A DNA stretch of 64,000 bases from Planomonospora sp. ID82291 (GCF_015711645.1 NZ_JABTEX010000004.1:730798-794797); one strand, 5' to 3'. Positions 32,094 through 41,284 are shown, counted from the stretch's first letter. Notes: generated by a model not told the origin, from the letters alone. Numbers and translations: made by a program.

Positions 32094-33167
32094 ATGAACG
32101 CTCGCAGGGCCCGCGGAGTGGCGGCAGCTCTGGCCGCACTGGCGCTCACCACCGTGGCGGCGGCCTGCGGGAACGCCGAGCCCGCCGAAACGACCGCCGC
32201 CTCCGCTGGCGGCGGGGGCGGGCCGGCCGAGGTCAGGCTCGGCTATTTCCCGAACATCACGCACGCCACCGCCCTGGTCGGGGTGGAGAAGGGGCTGTAC
32301 GCCAAGCACCTCGGCTCCGGCACGGCGCTCAAGACCAGCACCTTCAACGCCGGTCCCGCCGCGATCGAGGCGGTCTTCTCCGGTGCGGTCGACGCCACCT
32401 ACGTCGGCCCCAACCCGGCCATCAACGCCTGGGCCAAGTCCAAGGGCAAGGCCATCAAGATCGTCGCCGGGGCGGCCTCGGGCGGCGTCTTCCTCGTGGT
32501 CAAGCCGGGCATCGAGAGCGTCGAGGACCTCAAGGGCAAGAAGATCGCCACTCCGCAGCTCGGCAACACCCAGGACGTGGCGCTGCGCCACTGGCTCGAC
32601 TCCAAGGGCGTCGCGACCGACACCAAGGGCGGCGGCGAGGTCTCGATCGTGCCGCAGGAGAACTCCCAGACCATCCAGACCTTCGCCACCGGCGACATCG
32701 ACGGCGCCTGGGTGCCCGAGCCGTTCGCCAGCCGCCTCATCACCGAGAGCGGCGGCAAGGTGCTGGTCGACGAGCGCGACCTGTGGCCGGGCAAGGAGTT
32801 CGTGATCACCCACCTGATCGTCCGCCAGGAGTTCGCCCAGCAGCACCCCGACACCGTCAGGAAGCTCGTCGAGGCGCACGTGGAGGCCAACGAGCTCATC
32901 GCCTCCGACCCGGCCGACGCGGCGAAGACCGCCAACGCCGCGCTGGAGAAGCTGGCCGGCAAGCCGCTCAAGCCCGAGGTGCTCGACGCCGCCTTCAAGA
33001 ACATCACCTTCACCAACGACCCGATCGCCTCGTCCCTGGTGGGCAGCGCCGACCACGCCGTCAAGGTCGGGCTGCTCGACCCGGTGGACCTCACCGGCAT
33101 CTACGACCTGAAGATCCTCAACGAGGTCCTCGCCGCCAAGGGCCGGCCGCAGATCTCCGCCAAGTGA
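32094..33167 (+). CDS. Sulfonate/nitrate/taurine ABC transporter substrate-binding lipoprotein
   Basis: A 357-residue protein with a signal peptide and a lipobox ending in Cys (TTVAAACGN, Cys at about 24), then a Gly/Ala-rich linker and the SsuA/TauA/NMT1-like binding domain (RLGYFPNITHATALVGVEKGLY). It captures an aliphatic sulfonate or similar anion outside the membrane. The start is ATG 32094 with GGGAG 9 nt upstream. The earlier in-frame start lacks a ribosome site. Genes for the ATPase, permease and an Rrf2 regulator follow on the same strand. Confidence 0.9.
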   Translation: MNARRARGVAAALAALALTTVAAACGNAEPAETTAASAGGGGGPAEVRLGYFPNITHATALVGVEKGLYAKHLGSGTALKTSTFNAGPAAIEAVFSGAVDATYVGPNPAINAWAKSKGKAIKIVAGAASGGVFLVVKPGIESVEDLKGKKIATPQLGNTQDVALRHWLDSKGVATDTKGGGEVSIVPQENSQTIQTFATGDIDGAWVPEPFASRLITESGGKVLVDERDLWPGKEFVITHLIVRQEFAQQHPDTVRKLVEAHVEANELIASDPADAAKTANAALEKLAGKPLKPEVLDAAFKNITFTNDPIASSLVGSADHAVKVGLLDPVDLTGIYDLKILNEVLAAKGRPQISAK

Positions 33168-33207
33168 GGCCCCCGGCGCGAGCCCGCCGGGGCAAGAGGA
33201 GGAACAC

Positions 33208-33999
33208 GTGACCGCTCCGCTCACGGAGCAGGCCGCCGGTCGGGCGGAGGGCCGCGGGCCCGCCGTCCGGCTGGAGGCCGTCTCCAAGATGTACGGCCAG
33301 GGCCGGACCGGCCTGCTGGCCCTCGACGAGGTCTCCCTGGACGTCGCCGCCGGCGAGTTCGTCTGCCTGCTCGGCGCCTCCGGCTGCGGCAAGAGCACCC
33401 TGCTGTCCCTGGTCGCCGGGCTCGACCGGCCCACCGCCGGGCGGATCGAGGCCGACGGGAGCCGGGTGGCGATGATGTTCCAGGAGCCGGCGCTCTTCCC
33501 CTGGCTGACCGTCTCGGCCAACATCGAGATGGCGCTGCGGGCCAAGGGCGTGACCCGGCGGGAGCGCCGGGAGCGCGCCGCGGAGTTCCTGGAGACCGTG
33601 CACCTGGGCGGGTTCGGCGCCAAGCGCCCGCACGAGCTCTCCGGCGGCATGCGCCAGCGCGTCGCGCTGGCCCGCGCGCTCGCCCAGGACGCCGACGTGC
33701 TGCTGATGGACGAGCCGTTCGGCGCGCTCGACGCGATGACCCGCGACCTGCTCCACGACGAGCTGGAGCGCATCTGGCGCGAGCGCGGCCTGTCGGTCCT
33801 GTTCGTCACGCACAACGTCCGCGAGGCCGTACGGCTCGGCGACCGGGTGGTCCTGCTGAGCAGCCGCCCGGGCCGCGTCGTCGAGGACTTCCCGGTGACG
33901 CTGGAGCGGCCCCGCCGCACCGACTCCGCCGAGGTGGCCGAGCAGGCGGGCCGGATCACCGACCGGCTGCGCGAGGAGGTCATGCGCCATGGCCGCTGA
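33208..33999 (+). CDS. ABC transporter ATP-binding protein (SsuB/TauB type)
   Basis: A 263-residue ATPase with Walker A GASGCGKST, the Q-loop FQEPALFPW, signature LSGGMRQRVALARAL, Walker B VLLMDEPFGALD and the switch His in FVTHNVREA. It powers uptake through the downstream permease. It lies 40 bp after the binding-protein gene. After its stop a 9-bp tandem repeat separates it from the permease. Confidence 0.92.
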   Translation: MTAPLTEQAAGRAEGRGPAVRLEAVSKMYGQGRTGLLALDEVSLDVAAGEFVCLLGASGCGKSTLLSLVAGLDRPTAGRIEADGSRVAMMFQEPALFPWLTVSANIEMALRAKGVTRRERRERAAEFLETVHLGGFGAKRPHELSGGMRQRVALARALAQDADVLLMDEPFGALDAMTRDLLHDELERIWRERGLSVLFVTHNVREAVRLGDRVVLLSSRPGRVVEDFPVTLERPRRTDSAEVAEQAGRITDRLREEVMRHGR

Positions 34000-34003
34000 C
34001 CCC

Positions 34004-34061
34004 GTCCTCGCCGTCCTCGCCGTCCTCGCGGTCCTCGCCGTCCTCGCGGTCCTCGCCGTCC
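34004..34061 (+). repeat. 9-bp tandem repeat between ATPase and permease genes
   Basis: GTCCTCGCC and GTCCTCGCG alternate six or more times. An ATG at 33989, overlapping the ATPase stop, opens a 42-codon frame reading repeated Leu-Ala-Val that ends just inside the permease gene. It may mark the original overlapping start, displaced by repeat expansion. Confidence 0.8.
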
Positions 34062-34106
34062 CGACTCCTCCCGCCGCCGGCGGGGCACCCTGGAAGGTGG
34101 CCCGAC

Positions 34107-34988
34107 ATGACCGTTGACGCCGACGTCCGGCGCGGCGACGCCCACGCCCGGCAGCTCGCCGGGCTCGACGCGCTGGAGCTGACCACCCGGCAGCGCCGGG
34201 GACCGGCCTCCCGGCTCTGGTCCGGGACCTGGCCGATCGCCTCCGCCGTCACCCTCGTCCTGGTGGCCTGGCAGCTGGTCGTGCTGGCCGGCTGGTGGCC
34301 CGAGTACGTCTTCGCCGGTCCCGCCACGACCCTCGGCGTGCTCGCCGAGCGCCTCGGCGAAGCGGAGTTCTACACGGCCGTGACCGTCACCATGCGGCGC
34401 GCGGTCACCGGGTTCGCGCTGGCGATCGCGGTCGGCCTCGTGGTCGGAGCGCTCGTCTCGCGCATCCGCCCGCTGCGCAGGGCCGTCGGCTCGCTGATCA
34501 CCGGCCTGCAGACCATGCCGTCGATCGCCTGGTTCCCCCTGGCGATCCTGCTGTTCGGCCTGACCGAGAGCGCCATCATGTTCGTCGTCGTGCTCGGCGC
34601 CGCGCCGTCCATCGCCAACGGGCTCATCGCCGGCGTCGACTACACCCCGCCGATCCTGCTGCGCGCCGGGCACATGCTCGGCCTGCGGCGGCTCCGGCTC
34701 TACCGGCACGTGATCCTGCCCGCCTCCCTGCCGTCGTTCCTGGCCGGGCTGAAGCAGGGCTGGGCGTTCGCCTGGCGCTCCCTGATGGCCGGCGAGCTGC
34801 TGGTGATCATCGCCAACCAGCCGTCCCTCGGCGAGCAGCTGCACTTCGCCCGCGAACTGGCCGACTCGCCGGGCCTGCTCGCGACGATGATCGTGATCCT
34901 GGTGATCGGCATCGTGGTGGACATGCTGTTCGGGGCCGCCGACAACGCCCTGCGCCGCCGGTGGGGCCTGCACCAGACCGTCGGCTGA
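34107..34988 (+). CDS. ABC transporter permease (SsuC/TauC type)
   Basis: A 293-residue protein with six predicted membrane segments and the EAA-like cytoplasmic loop GAAPSIANGLIAGVDYTPPILLRAGHMLGL typical of sulfonate/nitrate/taurine permeases. The first 50 residues or so are cytoplasmic. The start ATG 34107 has GGAAGG upstream. It completes the binding protein-ATPase-permease importer. Confidence 0.9.
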   Translation: MTVDADVRRGDAHARQLAGLDALELTTRQRRGPASRLWSGTWPIASAVTLVLVAWQLVVLAGWWPEYVFAGPATTLGVLAERLGEAEFYTAVTVTMRRAVTGFALAIAVGLVVGALVSRIRPLRRAVGSLITGLQTMPSIAWFPLAILLFGLTESAIMFVVVLGAAPSIANGLIAGVDYTPPILLRAGHMLGLRRLRLYRHVILPASLPSFLAGLKQGWAFAWRSLMAGELLVIIANQPSLGEQLHFARELADSPGLLATMIVILVIGIVVDMLFGAADNALRRRWGLHQTVG

Positions 34989-34994
34989 GCCGCC

Positions 34995-35426
34995 ATGCGG
35001 ACCTCAGCCCGAACGCAGTACGCCCTGCGCGCGGTGGCCGAGCTGGCCGCCGCGCCGCCCGGCCCCGTGCCCGCCGAGCGGATCGCCGAGGCCCAGAGCA
35101 TCCCGCGCAGGTTCCTGGACAACATCCTGCTCCAGCTCAGGAGGGGCGGGCTGCTGCACAGCCGGCGCGGCTCCGACGGCGGCTACTGGCTGACCCGGCC
35201 GGCCGAGGAGATCACCCTGGCCGACGTCGTCACGATCGTGGAGGGCGTCCCGGAGGGTGGCGACCACGGCGGCTACCCGGGGGTGGCCGGGCCCTTGGCC
35301 GATGTGTGGAGCGTGCTGCGCGACCATGAGGAGCGGCTGCTCACCGAGATCACCCTGGCCGACATCACCAGGGGCACGGTGCCGGGCGTCCTCCCGCCGG
35401 CCGTCGGAAGATCCGTCGGGAGATAG
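34995..35426 (+). CDS. Rrf2-family transcriptional regulator
   Basis: A 143-residue winged-helix regulator (TSARTQYALRAVAELA, then IPRRFLDNILLQLRRGGLLHSRRGSDGGYWLTRP). The three-Cys iron-sulfur cluster motif of IscR/NsrR is absent, so it is of CymR type, a group that senses cysteine supply through partner proteins. It follows the permease by 6 bp in the same operon. It probably represses the sulfonate-uptake and dioxygenase genes when sulfur is sufficient (inferred). Confidence 0.85.
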   Translation: MRTSARTQYALRAVAELAAAPPGPVPAERIAEAQSIPRRFLDNILLQLRRGGLLHSRRGSDGGYWLTRPAEEITLADVVTIVEGVPEGGDHGGYPGVAGPLADVWSVLRDHEERLLTEITLADITRGTVPGVLPPAVGRSVGR

Positions 35427-35498
35427 GGACGGGGCCGGGCGCGGCGCCCGCGGGAGGAGGCCCGCTGGAGGCCCGGTGGAGGTCGCCCGGTGCAAGTC

Positions 35499-37133
35499 TC
35501 AGTAGGCGCCGGAGCGGCGCATGGCGCGCGGGCGGCCGTCGGGGTCGCACAGCACGCGGTACAGCGGCGTCACCAGGGCGGCGGTCCACGGCGGCAGGGG
35601 ACCGGGCGCGTGCAGGCGCAACCGCCCCGGCGGGCGCGGCCCGCGGCGGCCTCCGGCGTGCCAGCGTTCGAGGGCGGCGGCCGCGGCGGCGTAGGCGTCG
35701 AAGAATGCGCGCGGGTCCAGCAGGTCGTCGTCGGCCCCGCCGGCGCCGTCCCCGCGGCCGGCCCCGTCCCCGCCGTCGCGGTCCAGGTGCTCCCGTGCGA
35801 GGGCCAGCCGCAGCTCCCGGGGGAGGCGGCGCGCCCCGTCGCCGTGCCCGCCGGGGTCGTGCGGCTCCCGCGGGTCCCGCGTCCCGTCCAGGATCGCGCA
35901 GGTCAGCTCGGAGTCGTAGGTCCAGGAGCGGCGGTTGAAGTTGTCCGAGCCGATGGTCATCCAGGTGTCGTCGAGGATGCAGACCTTGGCGTGCACGTAG
36001 ACCGGCGTGCCCTGGTGGTTCTCGACCCCGTAGACCGCCACGCGGTCCCCGCCGGCCTCCTTGAGCACCGACAGGGCCTGCTGCCGTCCGAGGACCTGCG
36101 GGGTCCCGGAGAGCAGGCCGTCCTGGTCGGGGTGGAGCGGCAGGACGCCGATCATCAGCAGCTCCGGGTGGGCCCGGAGCGCCTCGGCGAAGGACTCGGC
36201 GATCTGCGGCGACCAGAGGTACTGGTCCTCGATGTAGATCAGGGACCGGGCGCGGCGCAGCGCCTTGAGGTACCCGCGGGCGACGCTGTGCTCCCCCTCC
36301 GGCGCGAAGGCGTAGCGGGACCGGCGCTGCGGGTAGGTGCGCAGCAGCTGCACGGCGTGCGGTCCGCACGCGGGCGGGTCCGGGGTCTGCGGCGGCAGCG
36401 GGTCGGCGTGCGTGTCGTCGTGGCGGAGCAGGTCGGCCAGGCGGTGCACGGGGTTGCGGGTCAGCGGCTTGGGGTCGGTCCACCGCTCCCGGAAGACCGC
36501 CTCCACGTCGCCCACGACCGGGCCCTGGAGCGCGACCTGCACGTCGTGCCAGGGCGGCCGGGGGCCGTACGCCTTCGCCATCGGGGCGGCCTGCGGGTCG
36601 CCGCCGTGCGCGGCGTCGTCGCGGCGGGTCCGGCACAGGTCGATCCCGCCGACGTAGGCGATGTCGCGCCGGGGGTCGTCGCGGTGCCGCAGCACCACGA
36701 GCTTCTGGTGGTGCGAGCCGCCGGGCGGGACCCGCATGTCGCGCAGGTACTCCCCGCCCGCCGCCTCGATCACCTCTCCCAGGTGGCGGTTCTCCTCCGA
36801 GCTGAAGCGGAGCCGGTCCCAGTGGGAGCGCCAGAGCAGGCCCTTGACGACGACGCCGCGCCGGGCGGCGTCCGCGAACACCCCGGCCACCTCGGTGCCG
36901 GGGCCGTCCAGCCGTTCGTCGGGGTCCCCGCGCCAGTCGGTGAAGAGCAGCAGGTCGCCCTCGCGCAGCTCCCGGACGCGGGCGAGCAGGTCGGCGAAGT
37001 ACGCGGCGCCGTGCACGAGGGGCCGGACCGCGTTACCGGTGGACCAGGCGGCGCCGTCGCCGTGCCGGGAGTCGATCACGGTGGCCGGGTTGCCGCGCTC
37101 GGCGGCGCTGAGGAACCAGTCGTGGACGTGCAC
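35499..37133 (-). CDS. Phospholipase D-family protein
   Basis: A 544-residue protein with two HKD motifs: His142-x-Lys144 (HHQKLVVLRH, followed by Asp) and His381-x-Lys383 (HAKVCILDDTWMTIGSDNFNRRS). The two halves would form the single active site of PLD enzymes acting on phosphodiester bonds. No signal peptide is visible. Residues from about 430 to 475 are a Gly/Asp/Ala-rich insert. It could be a phospholipase, a phosphatidyltransferase or another phosphodiesterase. A divergence from cardiolipin synthases is suggested by the lack of membrane anchors. Confidence 0.85.
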   Translation of the reverse strand: MHVHDWFLSAAERGNPATVIDSRHGDGAAWSTGNAVRPLVHGAAYFADLLARVRELREGDLLLFTDWRGDPDERLDGPGTEVAGVFADAARRGVVVKGLLWRSHWDRLRFSSEENRHLGEVIEAAGGEYLRDMRVPPGGSHHQKLVVLRHRDDPRRDIAYVGGIDLCRTRRDDAAHGGDPQAAPMAKAYGPRPPWHDVQVALQGPVVGDVEAVFRERWTDPKPLTRNPVHRLADLLRHDDTHADPLPPQTPDPPACGPHAVQLLRTYPQRRSRYAFAPEGEHSVARGYLKALRRARSLIYIEDQYLWSPQIAESFAEALRAHPELLMIGVLPLHPDQDGLLSGTPQVLGRQQALSVLKEAGGDRVAVYGVENHQGTPVYVHAKVCILDDTWMTIGSDNFNRRSWTYDSELTCAILDGTRDPREPHDPGGHGDGARRLPRELRLALAREHLDRDGGDGAGRGDGAGGADDDLLDPRAFFDAYAAAAAALERWHAGGRRGPRPPGRLRLHAPGPLPPWTAALVTPLYRVLCDPDGRPRAMRRSGAY

Positions 37134-37212
37134 AGGCGCGAACTACCCCTTTCTTCCCGTTCAACGCATGACCGCCCCGCCGCAGGCCGGGAGCCGGAGC
37201 GGTAGCCGCCGC

Positions 37213-37268
37213 CGGAGCGGTGCCCGCCGCTGGAGCGGTGCCCGCCGCTGGAGCGGTGCCCGCCGCCG
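37213..37268. repeat. 18-bp tandem repeat upstream of the PLD gene
   Basis: Three copies of GGAGCGGTGCCCGCCGCT lie in the 190-bp gap between the CBS-BON gene and the phospholipase D gene. Confidence 0.85.
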
Positions 37269-37323
37269 CGCAGGCCGGGCCCGCCGGCGGGCCCGGTGGC
37301 TTCGGGTGCGGGTGCGGGTGCGG

Positions 37324-38022
37324 TCAGAGGCTCTTCCACCGGGGCGTGTCGTCGGTGTCCCACTCCAGCCGGTCGACCACGTCGACCACCCCGTGCACCC
37401 GCTGGACCAGCCGGGTCACGAGATGGGCGTCGCTGCGGAGCCGCATGCGCCCGGTCAGGGTGACGATCCCGCGGTCGACGGTGGCGGTCGCGTCGTTCGG
37501 ACCGGACCACAGGGGCCGCTGCAGGATGTCCCGGTTCACCTCCTCGGCGATCTCGGCGTCGTCCCGGACGAAGACCCTCAGCAGGTCCTGGCGGCTGACG
37601 ATGCCCTCCAGCCGCCCCTCGGCGTCCACGACCGGCAGGCGCTTGACCCCGTGCTCGTCCATGAGCCGCATCGCGGAGACGATCGAGGCCTGCGAGCGGA
37701 TCGTGACCGCCGGGGCGGTCATCAGCTCGGCCGCGGTGTCCCCGACGGCCTTGCGCCGGCTGTCCTCCCGGCCGCCGAGCCGGTGCCGGAGCCGGACGCG
37801 CAGCGGCGGCTGGTACCCCTCCCGGTAGTACTGCTCCTTGAACTCCTCCTTGCGGAGCAGGTCGGCCTCGGAGACGACGCCGAGGACGTGGCCCTCGCCG
37901 TCCACGACCGGGACCGCGCTCACCTCGTGGTTGATCAGCACCTCGGCCACGTCCTTGAACGGCGTGCAGCCGTTGACGGACGTCACATCGGTGGTCATCA
38001 CATCCTGGACCTTGACGTGCAT
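37324..38022 (-). CDS. CBS-pair and BON-domain protein
   Basis: A 232-residue protein with two CBS motifs (about residues 5-60 and 95-150: VQDVMTTDVTSVNG and LMTAPAVTIRSQASIVSAMRLMDEHGVKRLPVVD) and a C-terminal BON domain (about 160-225, including VDRGIVTLTGRMR). CBS pairs bind adenosine ligands, and BON domains bind phospholipid or partner proteins. The same architecture is found in hypoxic or dormancy regulons of actinobacteria. It is divergent from two universal stress protein genes, with a DosR-like palindrome between. Confidence 0.9.
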   Translation of the reverse strand: MHVKVQDVMTTDVTSVNGCTPFKDVAEVLINHEVSAVPVVDGEGHVLGVVSEADLLRKEEFKEQYYREGYQPPLRVRLRHRLGGREDSRRKAVGDTAAELMTAPAVTIRSQASIVSAMRLMDEHGVKRLPVVDAEGRLEGIVSRQDLLRVFVRDDAEIAEEVNRDILQRPLWSGPNDATATVDRGIVTLTGRMRLRSDAHLVTRLVQRVHGVVDVVDRLEWDTDDTPRWKSL

Positions 38023-38157
38023 CCTTCCGCCTCCTCACGGATCCGTCCCGGTCACGGAGCCGTCCCGCGCGGCGGGAGGGCCGTACGACCGGTTCCCCTG
38101 GAACCTTCCCGATATCCCCCGCATCTTCATTCCACCGCGGGGGAGGTTCCGAAGCCA

Positions 38158-38173
38158 GAGGACCGAAGTCCTC
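38158..38173. promoter_or_regulatory. DosR/DevR-like palindrome
   Basis: GAGGACCGAAGTCCTC lies between the divergent CBS-BON and stress protein genes. Its GGAC...GTCC core is similar to the DosR box (GGGACTTTAGTCCC type). The gene content around it also fits a dormancy regulon. The dosRS genes are not in the window. Confidence 0.45.
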
Positions 38174-38250
38174 GCCCACGAGGCCCATCGCCCACTGCGG
38201 CCCGTACCGCGACGGAGTCGAATGGGGGTGGACCCCCCGAGGAGGACGAG

Positions 38251-39189
38251 ATGACATCGCATGCGGACATGACCCCGAACACGGACCCGGCGGCGCACGC
38301 GGACGCGGCGGCGCACACGGGCGCGGCGGCGCACGTGGTGGTCGGCACGGACGGCTCACCGGCCTCGACGGCCGCGGTCGCCTGGGCCGCCGAGGACGCC
38401 GCGCGGCGCGGATGCGCCCTGCGGATCGTCCACGTGTGCGAACCCTGGGCCCTGGACATCCCGCTGGACACGCCGCCCGGCTTCCGCGACTCGGTCGGCG
38501 AGCACTGCCGCGAGGTCGTCGAGGTGGCGCAGGACGTGGCCCGCGGCGTCGCGCCGGGGATCGAGGTGAGCACCGTGCTGGCGTCCGGCCGGGTGGCCGA
38601 GGCGCTGCGGCGCGAGGCCGCGGGCGCCGAGCAGATCGTGGTCGGCAGCCGGGGCCTCGGCGGGTTCGCCGGCCTGGTGCTGGGCTCGGTCTCGCTCGCG
38701 GTGGCCGGGCACGTGGCGGTGCCCGTCGTGGTGGCCAGGAACGTGCCGGAGGAGACCAAGGGCCGGATCGTGGTGGGGTTCGACGGCTCCGAGCACTCGG
38801 CCGCCGCCCTGGCGTACGCCTTCGCCGAGGCCGTACGGCGCGGCGCGGCCCTGCACGCGGTGCACAGCTGGCACATGCCCGTCCTGGGATCGGGCGCCAC
38901 CGTCTACCCGCCGCTCGTCGAGGACCTGTCCATCGCCGAGCGGCAGGTCGCCGAGGAGACGCTCCTGCCCTGGCTGGAGAAGTACCCGCAGGTGGAGGTG
39001 GACCGGACGGTGGTCTGCGGCCACCCGGTCCTGACCCTCTGCGACGCCTCGCAGGACGCCGACCTCATCGTCGTCGGATCGCGGGGCCTGGGCACGTTCG
39101 GCTCGGCCGTCCTGGGCTCGATCAGCCACGGAGTGCTGCACCACGCCCACTGCCCCGTCGCGGTGGTGCGCGCCCAGGGGGGAGTGTGA
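38251..39189 (+). CDS. Tandem-domain universal stress protein
   Basis: A 312-residue protein with two USP domains. Each carries the ATP-binding G-x2-G-x9-G-S pattern: VVGSRGLGGFAGLVLGSVS and VVGSRGLGTFGSAVLGSIS. The first 28 residues are an Ala/His/Asp-rich repeat-like tail (AAHADAAAHTGAAAHV). Such two-domain proteins bind ATP and act in hypoxia and dormancy in actinobacteria. The start is ATG 38251 behind GAGGAGGACGAG. A second USP gene follows after 39 bp. Confidence 0.92.
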   Translation: MTSHADMTPNTDPAAHADAAAHTGAAAHVVVGTDGSPASTAAVAWAAEDAARRGCALRIVHVCEPWALDIPLDTPPGFRDSVGEHCREVVEVAQDVARGVAPGIEVSTVLASGRVAEALRREAAGAEQIVVGSRGLGGFAGLVLGSVSLAVAGHVAVPVVVARNVPEETKGRIVVGFDGSEHSAAALAYAFAEAVRRGAALHAVHSWHMPVLGSGATVYPPLVEDLSIAERQVAEETLLPWLEKYPQVEVDRTVVCGHPVLTLCDASQDADLIVVGSRGLGTFGSAVLGSISHGVLHHAHCPVAVVRAQGGV

Positions 39190-39228
39190 CGTCCTAGGGT
39201 GTGATGGATCAAGGAGAAGGAGGACGTC

Positions 39229-40089
39229 GTGATCCTGGTGGGAGTCGACGGCTCGAAGGCCGGTCTGGACGCGGTGGGCTGGGCGGTGCGGGAGGCCGGG
39301 CTGCGGGGGACCGGGCTGCGCGTCGTGCACGTCATGCCGGAGTGGGCGTTCGGGATGCCCGAGGACGTCCCCCACGCCGACGTGGGCCGGTGGATGCGCG
39401 ACGGCGCCGCCGAGACGCTGACGCAGGCGGTGGAGCGGGCCCGCCAGGAGGGCCGGCCCGTCGAGGTGGAGTCCCGGCTGCTGCCCGGCGACCCGCGGCT
39501 CGGCCTGATCGAGGCCGCGCGGGAGGCCGAGCTCCTGGTGGTCGGCAGCCACGGCCTGGGCGGTTTCCGGGGGATGCTGCTCGGCTCCGTCGCGCTGGGC
39601 GTGGCCGGGCACACCCCCTGCCCGGTGGCCGTGGTGCGCGCGCTCCCGGCGGCTCCGGGCGGGCGCGTGCTGGTCGGCGTCGACGGTTCTCCCGGCGGCG
39701 GTGACGCCCTCGACCTCGCCTTCGCCGAGGCGTCCCTTCGGGGTGCGGAACTGCACGCGGTCCACGCCTGGAGCGGGCCCGTCATCGAGGGCTCGCCCCG
39801 GCTGCTCGCGTCCGCCGAGGAGGCGGAGGGGGACGAGCGCCGCGTCCTGGCCGAGGCCCTGGCCGGCCGGCGCGAACGCCACCCGGAGGTCGAGGTCGTC
39901 GCGCAGGCGGTGCACGGGCATCCGGTGGAGGTGCTGAAGGAGGCCTCGGCCGACGCGGATCTGCTGGTCGTGGGATCGCGCGGGCGCGGCGACCTGAGCG
40001 GGCTGCTGCTGGGCTCGGTGAGCCATTCGCTGCTGCACCACGCCGCCTGCCCGCTGGTCATCGTCCCGCCGCGGCGCGAGCGCGGCTGA
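39229..40089 (+). CDS. Tandem-domain universal stress protein
   Basis: A 286-residue protein with two USP domains and ATP-binding loops VVGSHGLGGFRGMLLGSVA and VVGSRGRGDLSGLLLGSVS. It starts at GTG 39229 with AAGGAGAAGGAGG just upstream. It is probably co-transcribed with the preceding paralogue. A strong hairpin after its stop separates it from the convergent pirin gene. Confidence 0.92.
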   Translation: MILVGVDGSKAGLDAVGWAVREAGLRGTGLRVVHVMPEWAFGMPEDVPHADVGRWMRDGAAETLTQAVERARQEGRPVEVESRLLPGDPRLGLIEAAREAELLVVGSHGLGGFRGMLLGSVALGVAGHTPCPVAVVRALPAAPGGRVLVGVDGSPGGGDALDLAFAEASLRGAELHAVHAWSGPVIEGSPRLLASAEEAEGDERRVLAEALAGRRERHPEVEVVAQAVHGHPVEVLKEASADADLLVVGSRGRGDLSGLLLGSVSHSLLHHAACPLVIVPPRRERG

Positions 40090-40104
40090 CGGCCGGCGGG
40101 GCCG

Positions 40105-40137
40105 GAGATCCCCCGGGGGACGACCCCGGGGGATCTC
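40105..40137. terminator. Bidirectional hairpin between stress protein and pirin genes
   Basis: A perfect 14-bp stem (GAGATCCCCCGGGG and its complement) with a 5-nt GACGA loop. Its right arm overlaps the pirin stop codon. It is the likely terminator for both convergent genes. Confidence 0.8.
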
Positions 40138-41128
40138 AGGCGTCCCCGGCCGGAGGCTGGAGGATCCGGCCGTGCCGGTCGCGGGCCTTGAGCCGCACGG
40201 TCGGCATCCCGGGCGCGGGCAGCGGCTCGGCCGCGCAGCCGGTCACCGCGCCGAAGCGGCGGCCGGACATCCAGTCGTCCCGGGCCTGCGCGATCTCCTC
40301 GTGGGAGCGGCCGACGAAGTTCCACCACATCACCAGCGGCTCGTCGAACGGCTCACCGCCGAGCACGAACAGCCGCGCCGGGCCCTCGGCGTCGACGGCG
40401 ACCTCGGCGCGGCCCTGCCCGAGGTACAGCAGGGCTCCCGGAGCCAGGTCCACCCCGGCCACCCGGGCGGCGCCGGACATGACCAGGACGGCGGTCTCGA
40501 ACGCGGGATCGAGCGGCAGGGCCCGGCGCCCGCCGGCGGCCAGCAGCACCTCGGCCCCCAGCAGCGGGCTGTGCACCCGCGCAGGGGAGCGTGCGGAGGC
40601 GAGCTCGCCGACCACGACGGTGACGGTCCCGTCCCCGCCCTCCCCGTCGGCCAGCACCGGCAGGGCGGGGTGGTGCTCGAAGCGCGGCTCGCCGTGCCGG
40701 GCGTGCTCGGGCAGCGCCACCCACAGCTGCAGCCCGTGCATGCCCGGCGGGTGATCGGGCGGCGACTGCTCCGAATGGGCGATGCCGTGCCCGGAGGTCA
40801 TCAGGTTCAGCCGCCCCGGCGTGATCGTCTGGTCGCTGCCCAGGCTGTCGCGGTGCACGATCTCGCCCTCGACGAGCCAGGTGACGGTCTGCAGGCCGGT
40901 GTGCGGGTGCGGCGGCACCTGCATGCCGGGCCGGCCGGTGACGTCCTGGGGGCCGAAGTGGTCGGCGAAGCACCAGGCGCCGACCATCCGGCGCGGCCGT
41001 TGCGGCAGCAGGCGGCGCACCGTGGTGTAGCGGCCCAGCGGCACGTCGTGGCCGGGCAGCAGCACGCTGCCGGGCTCGGCCGTCTCGGCGACGGCGCAGC
41101 CGTACACGGTCCGGTCGGGTTCGCTCAT
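40136..41128 (-). CDS. Pirin-family bicupin
   Basis: A 330-residue protein with an N-terminal cupin carrying the metal ligands in PPHPHTGLQTVTWL and HGIAHSE, and a C-terminal cupin. Pirins bind Fe and have been linked to quercetinase activity or to regulation of central metabolism. The substrate is unknown here. The last 60 residues contain MWWNFVGRSHEEI, a feature of the family. It stands alone on its strand. Confidence 0.9.
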   Translation of the reverse strand: MSEPDRTVYGCAVAETAEPGSVLLPGHDVPLGRYTTVRRLLPQRPRRMVGAWCFADHFGPQDVTGRPGMQVPPHPHTGLQTVTWLVEGEIVHRDSLGSDQTITPGRLNLMTSGHGIAHSEQSPPDHPPGMHGLQLWVALPEHARHGEPRFEHHPALPVLADGEGGDGTVTVVVGELASARSPARVHSPLLGAEVLLAAGGRRALPLDPAFETAVLVMSGAARVAGVDLAPGALLYLGQGRAEVAVDAEGPARLFVLGGEPFDEPLVMWWNFVGRSHEEIAQARDDWMSGRRFGAVTGCAAEPLPAPGMPTVRLKARDRHGRILQPPAGDA

Positions 41129-41284
41129 GGGGTGACTGTATGCCGTCCTCCGGCCGGCCGGTCGGCCGTGTCGCGGTAGGGGCCGCCGACTTTCCTGAAC
41201 CGGTTATTCTCCTGCCCGCCAGTCGGTTCGCTGACGAACCCCTTCTCTGCTGGGGCAGAGCGGATCATTCCCGGCGTCACCTCA

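Noticed and set aside
31872..34973. A 1033-codon open frame on the minus strand
   Set aside because: It is antisense to the three transporter genes and has no recognisable domain.
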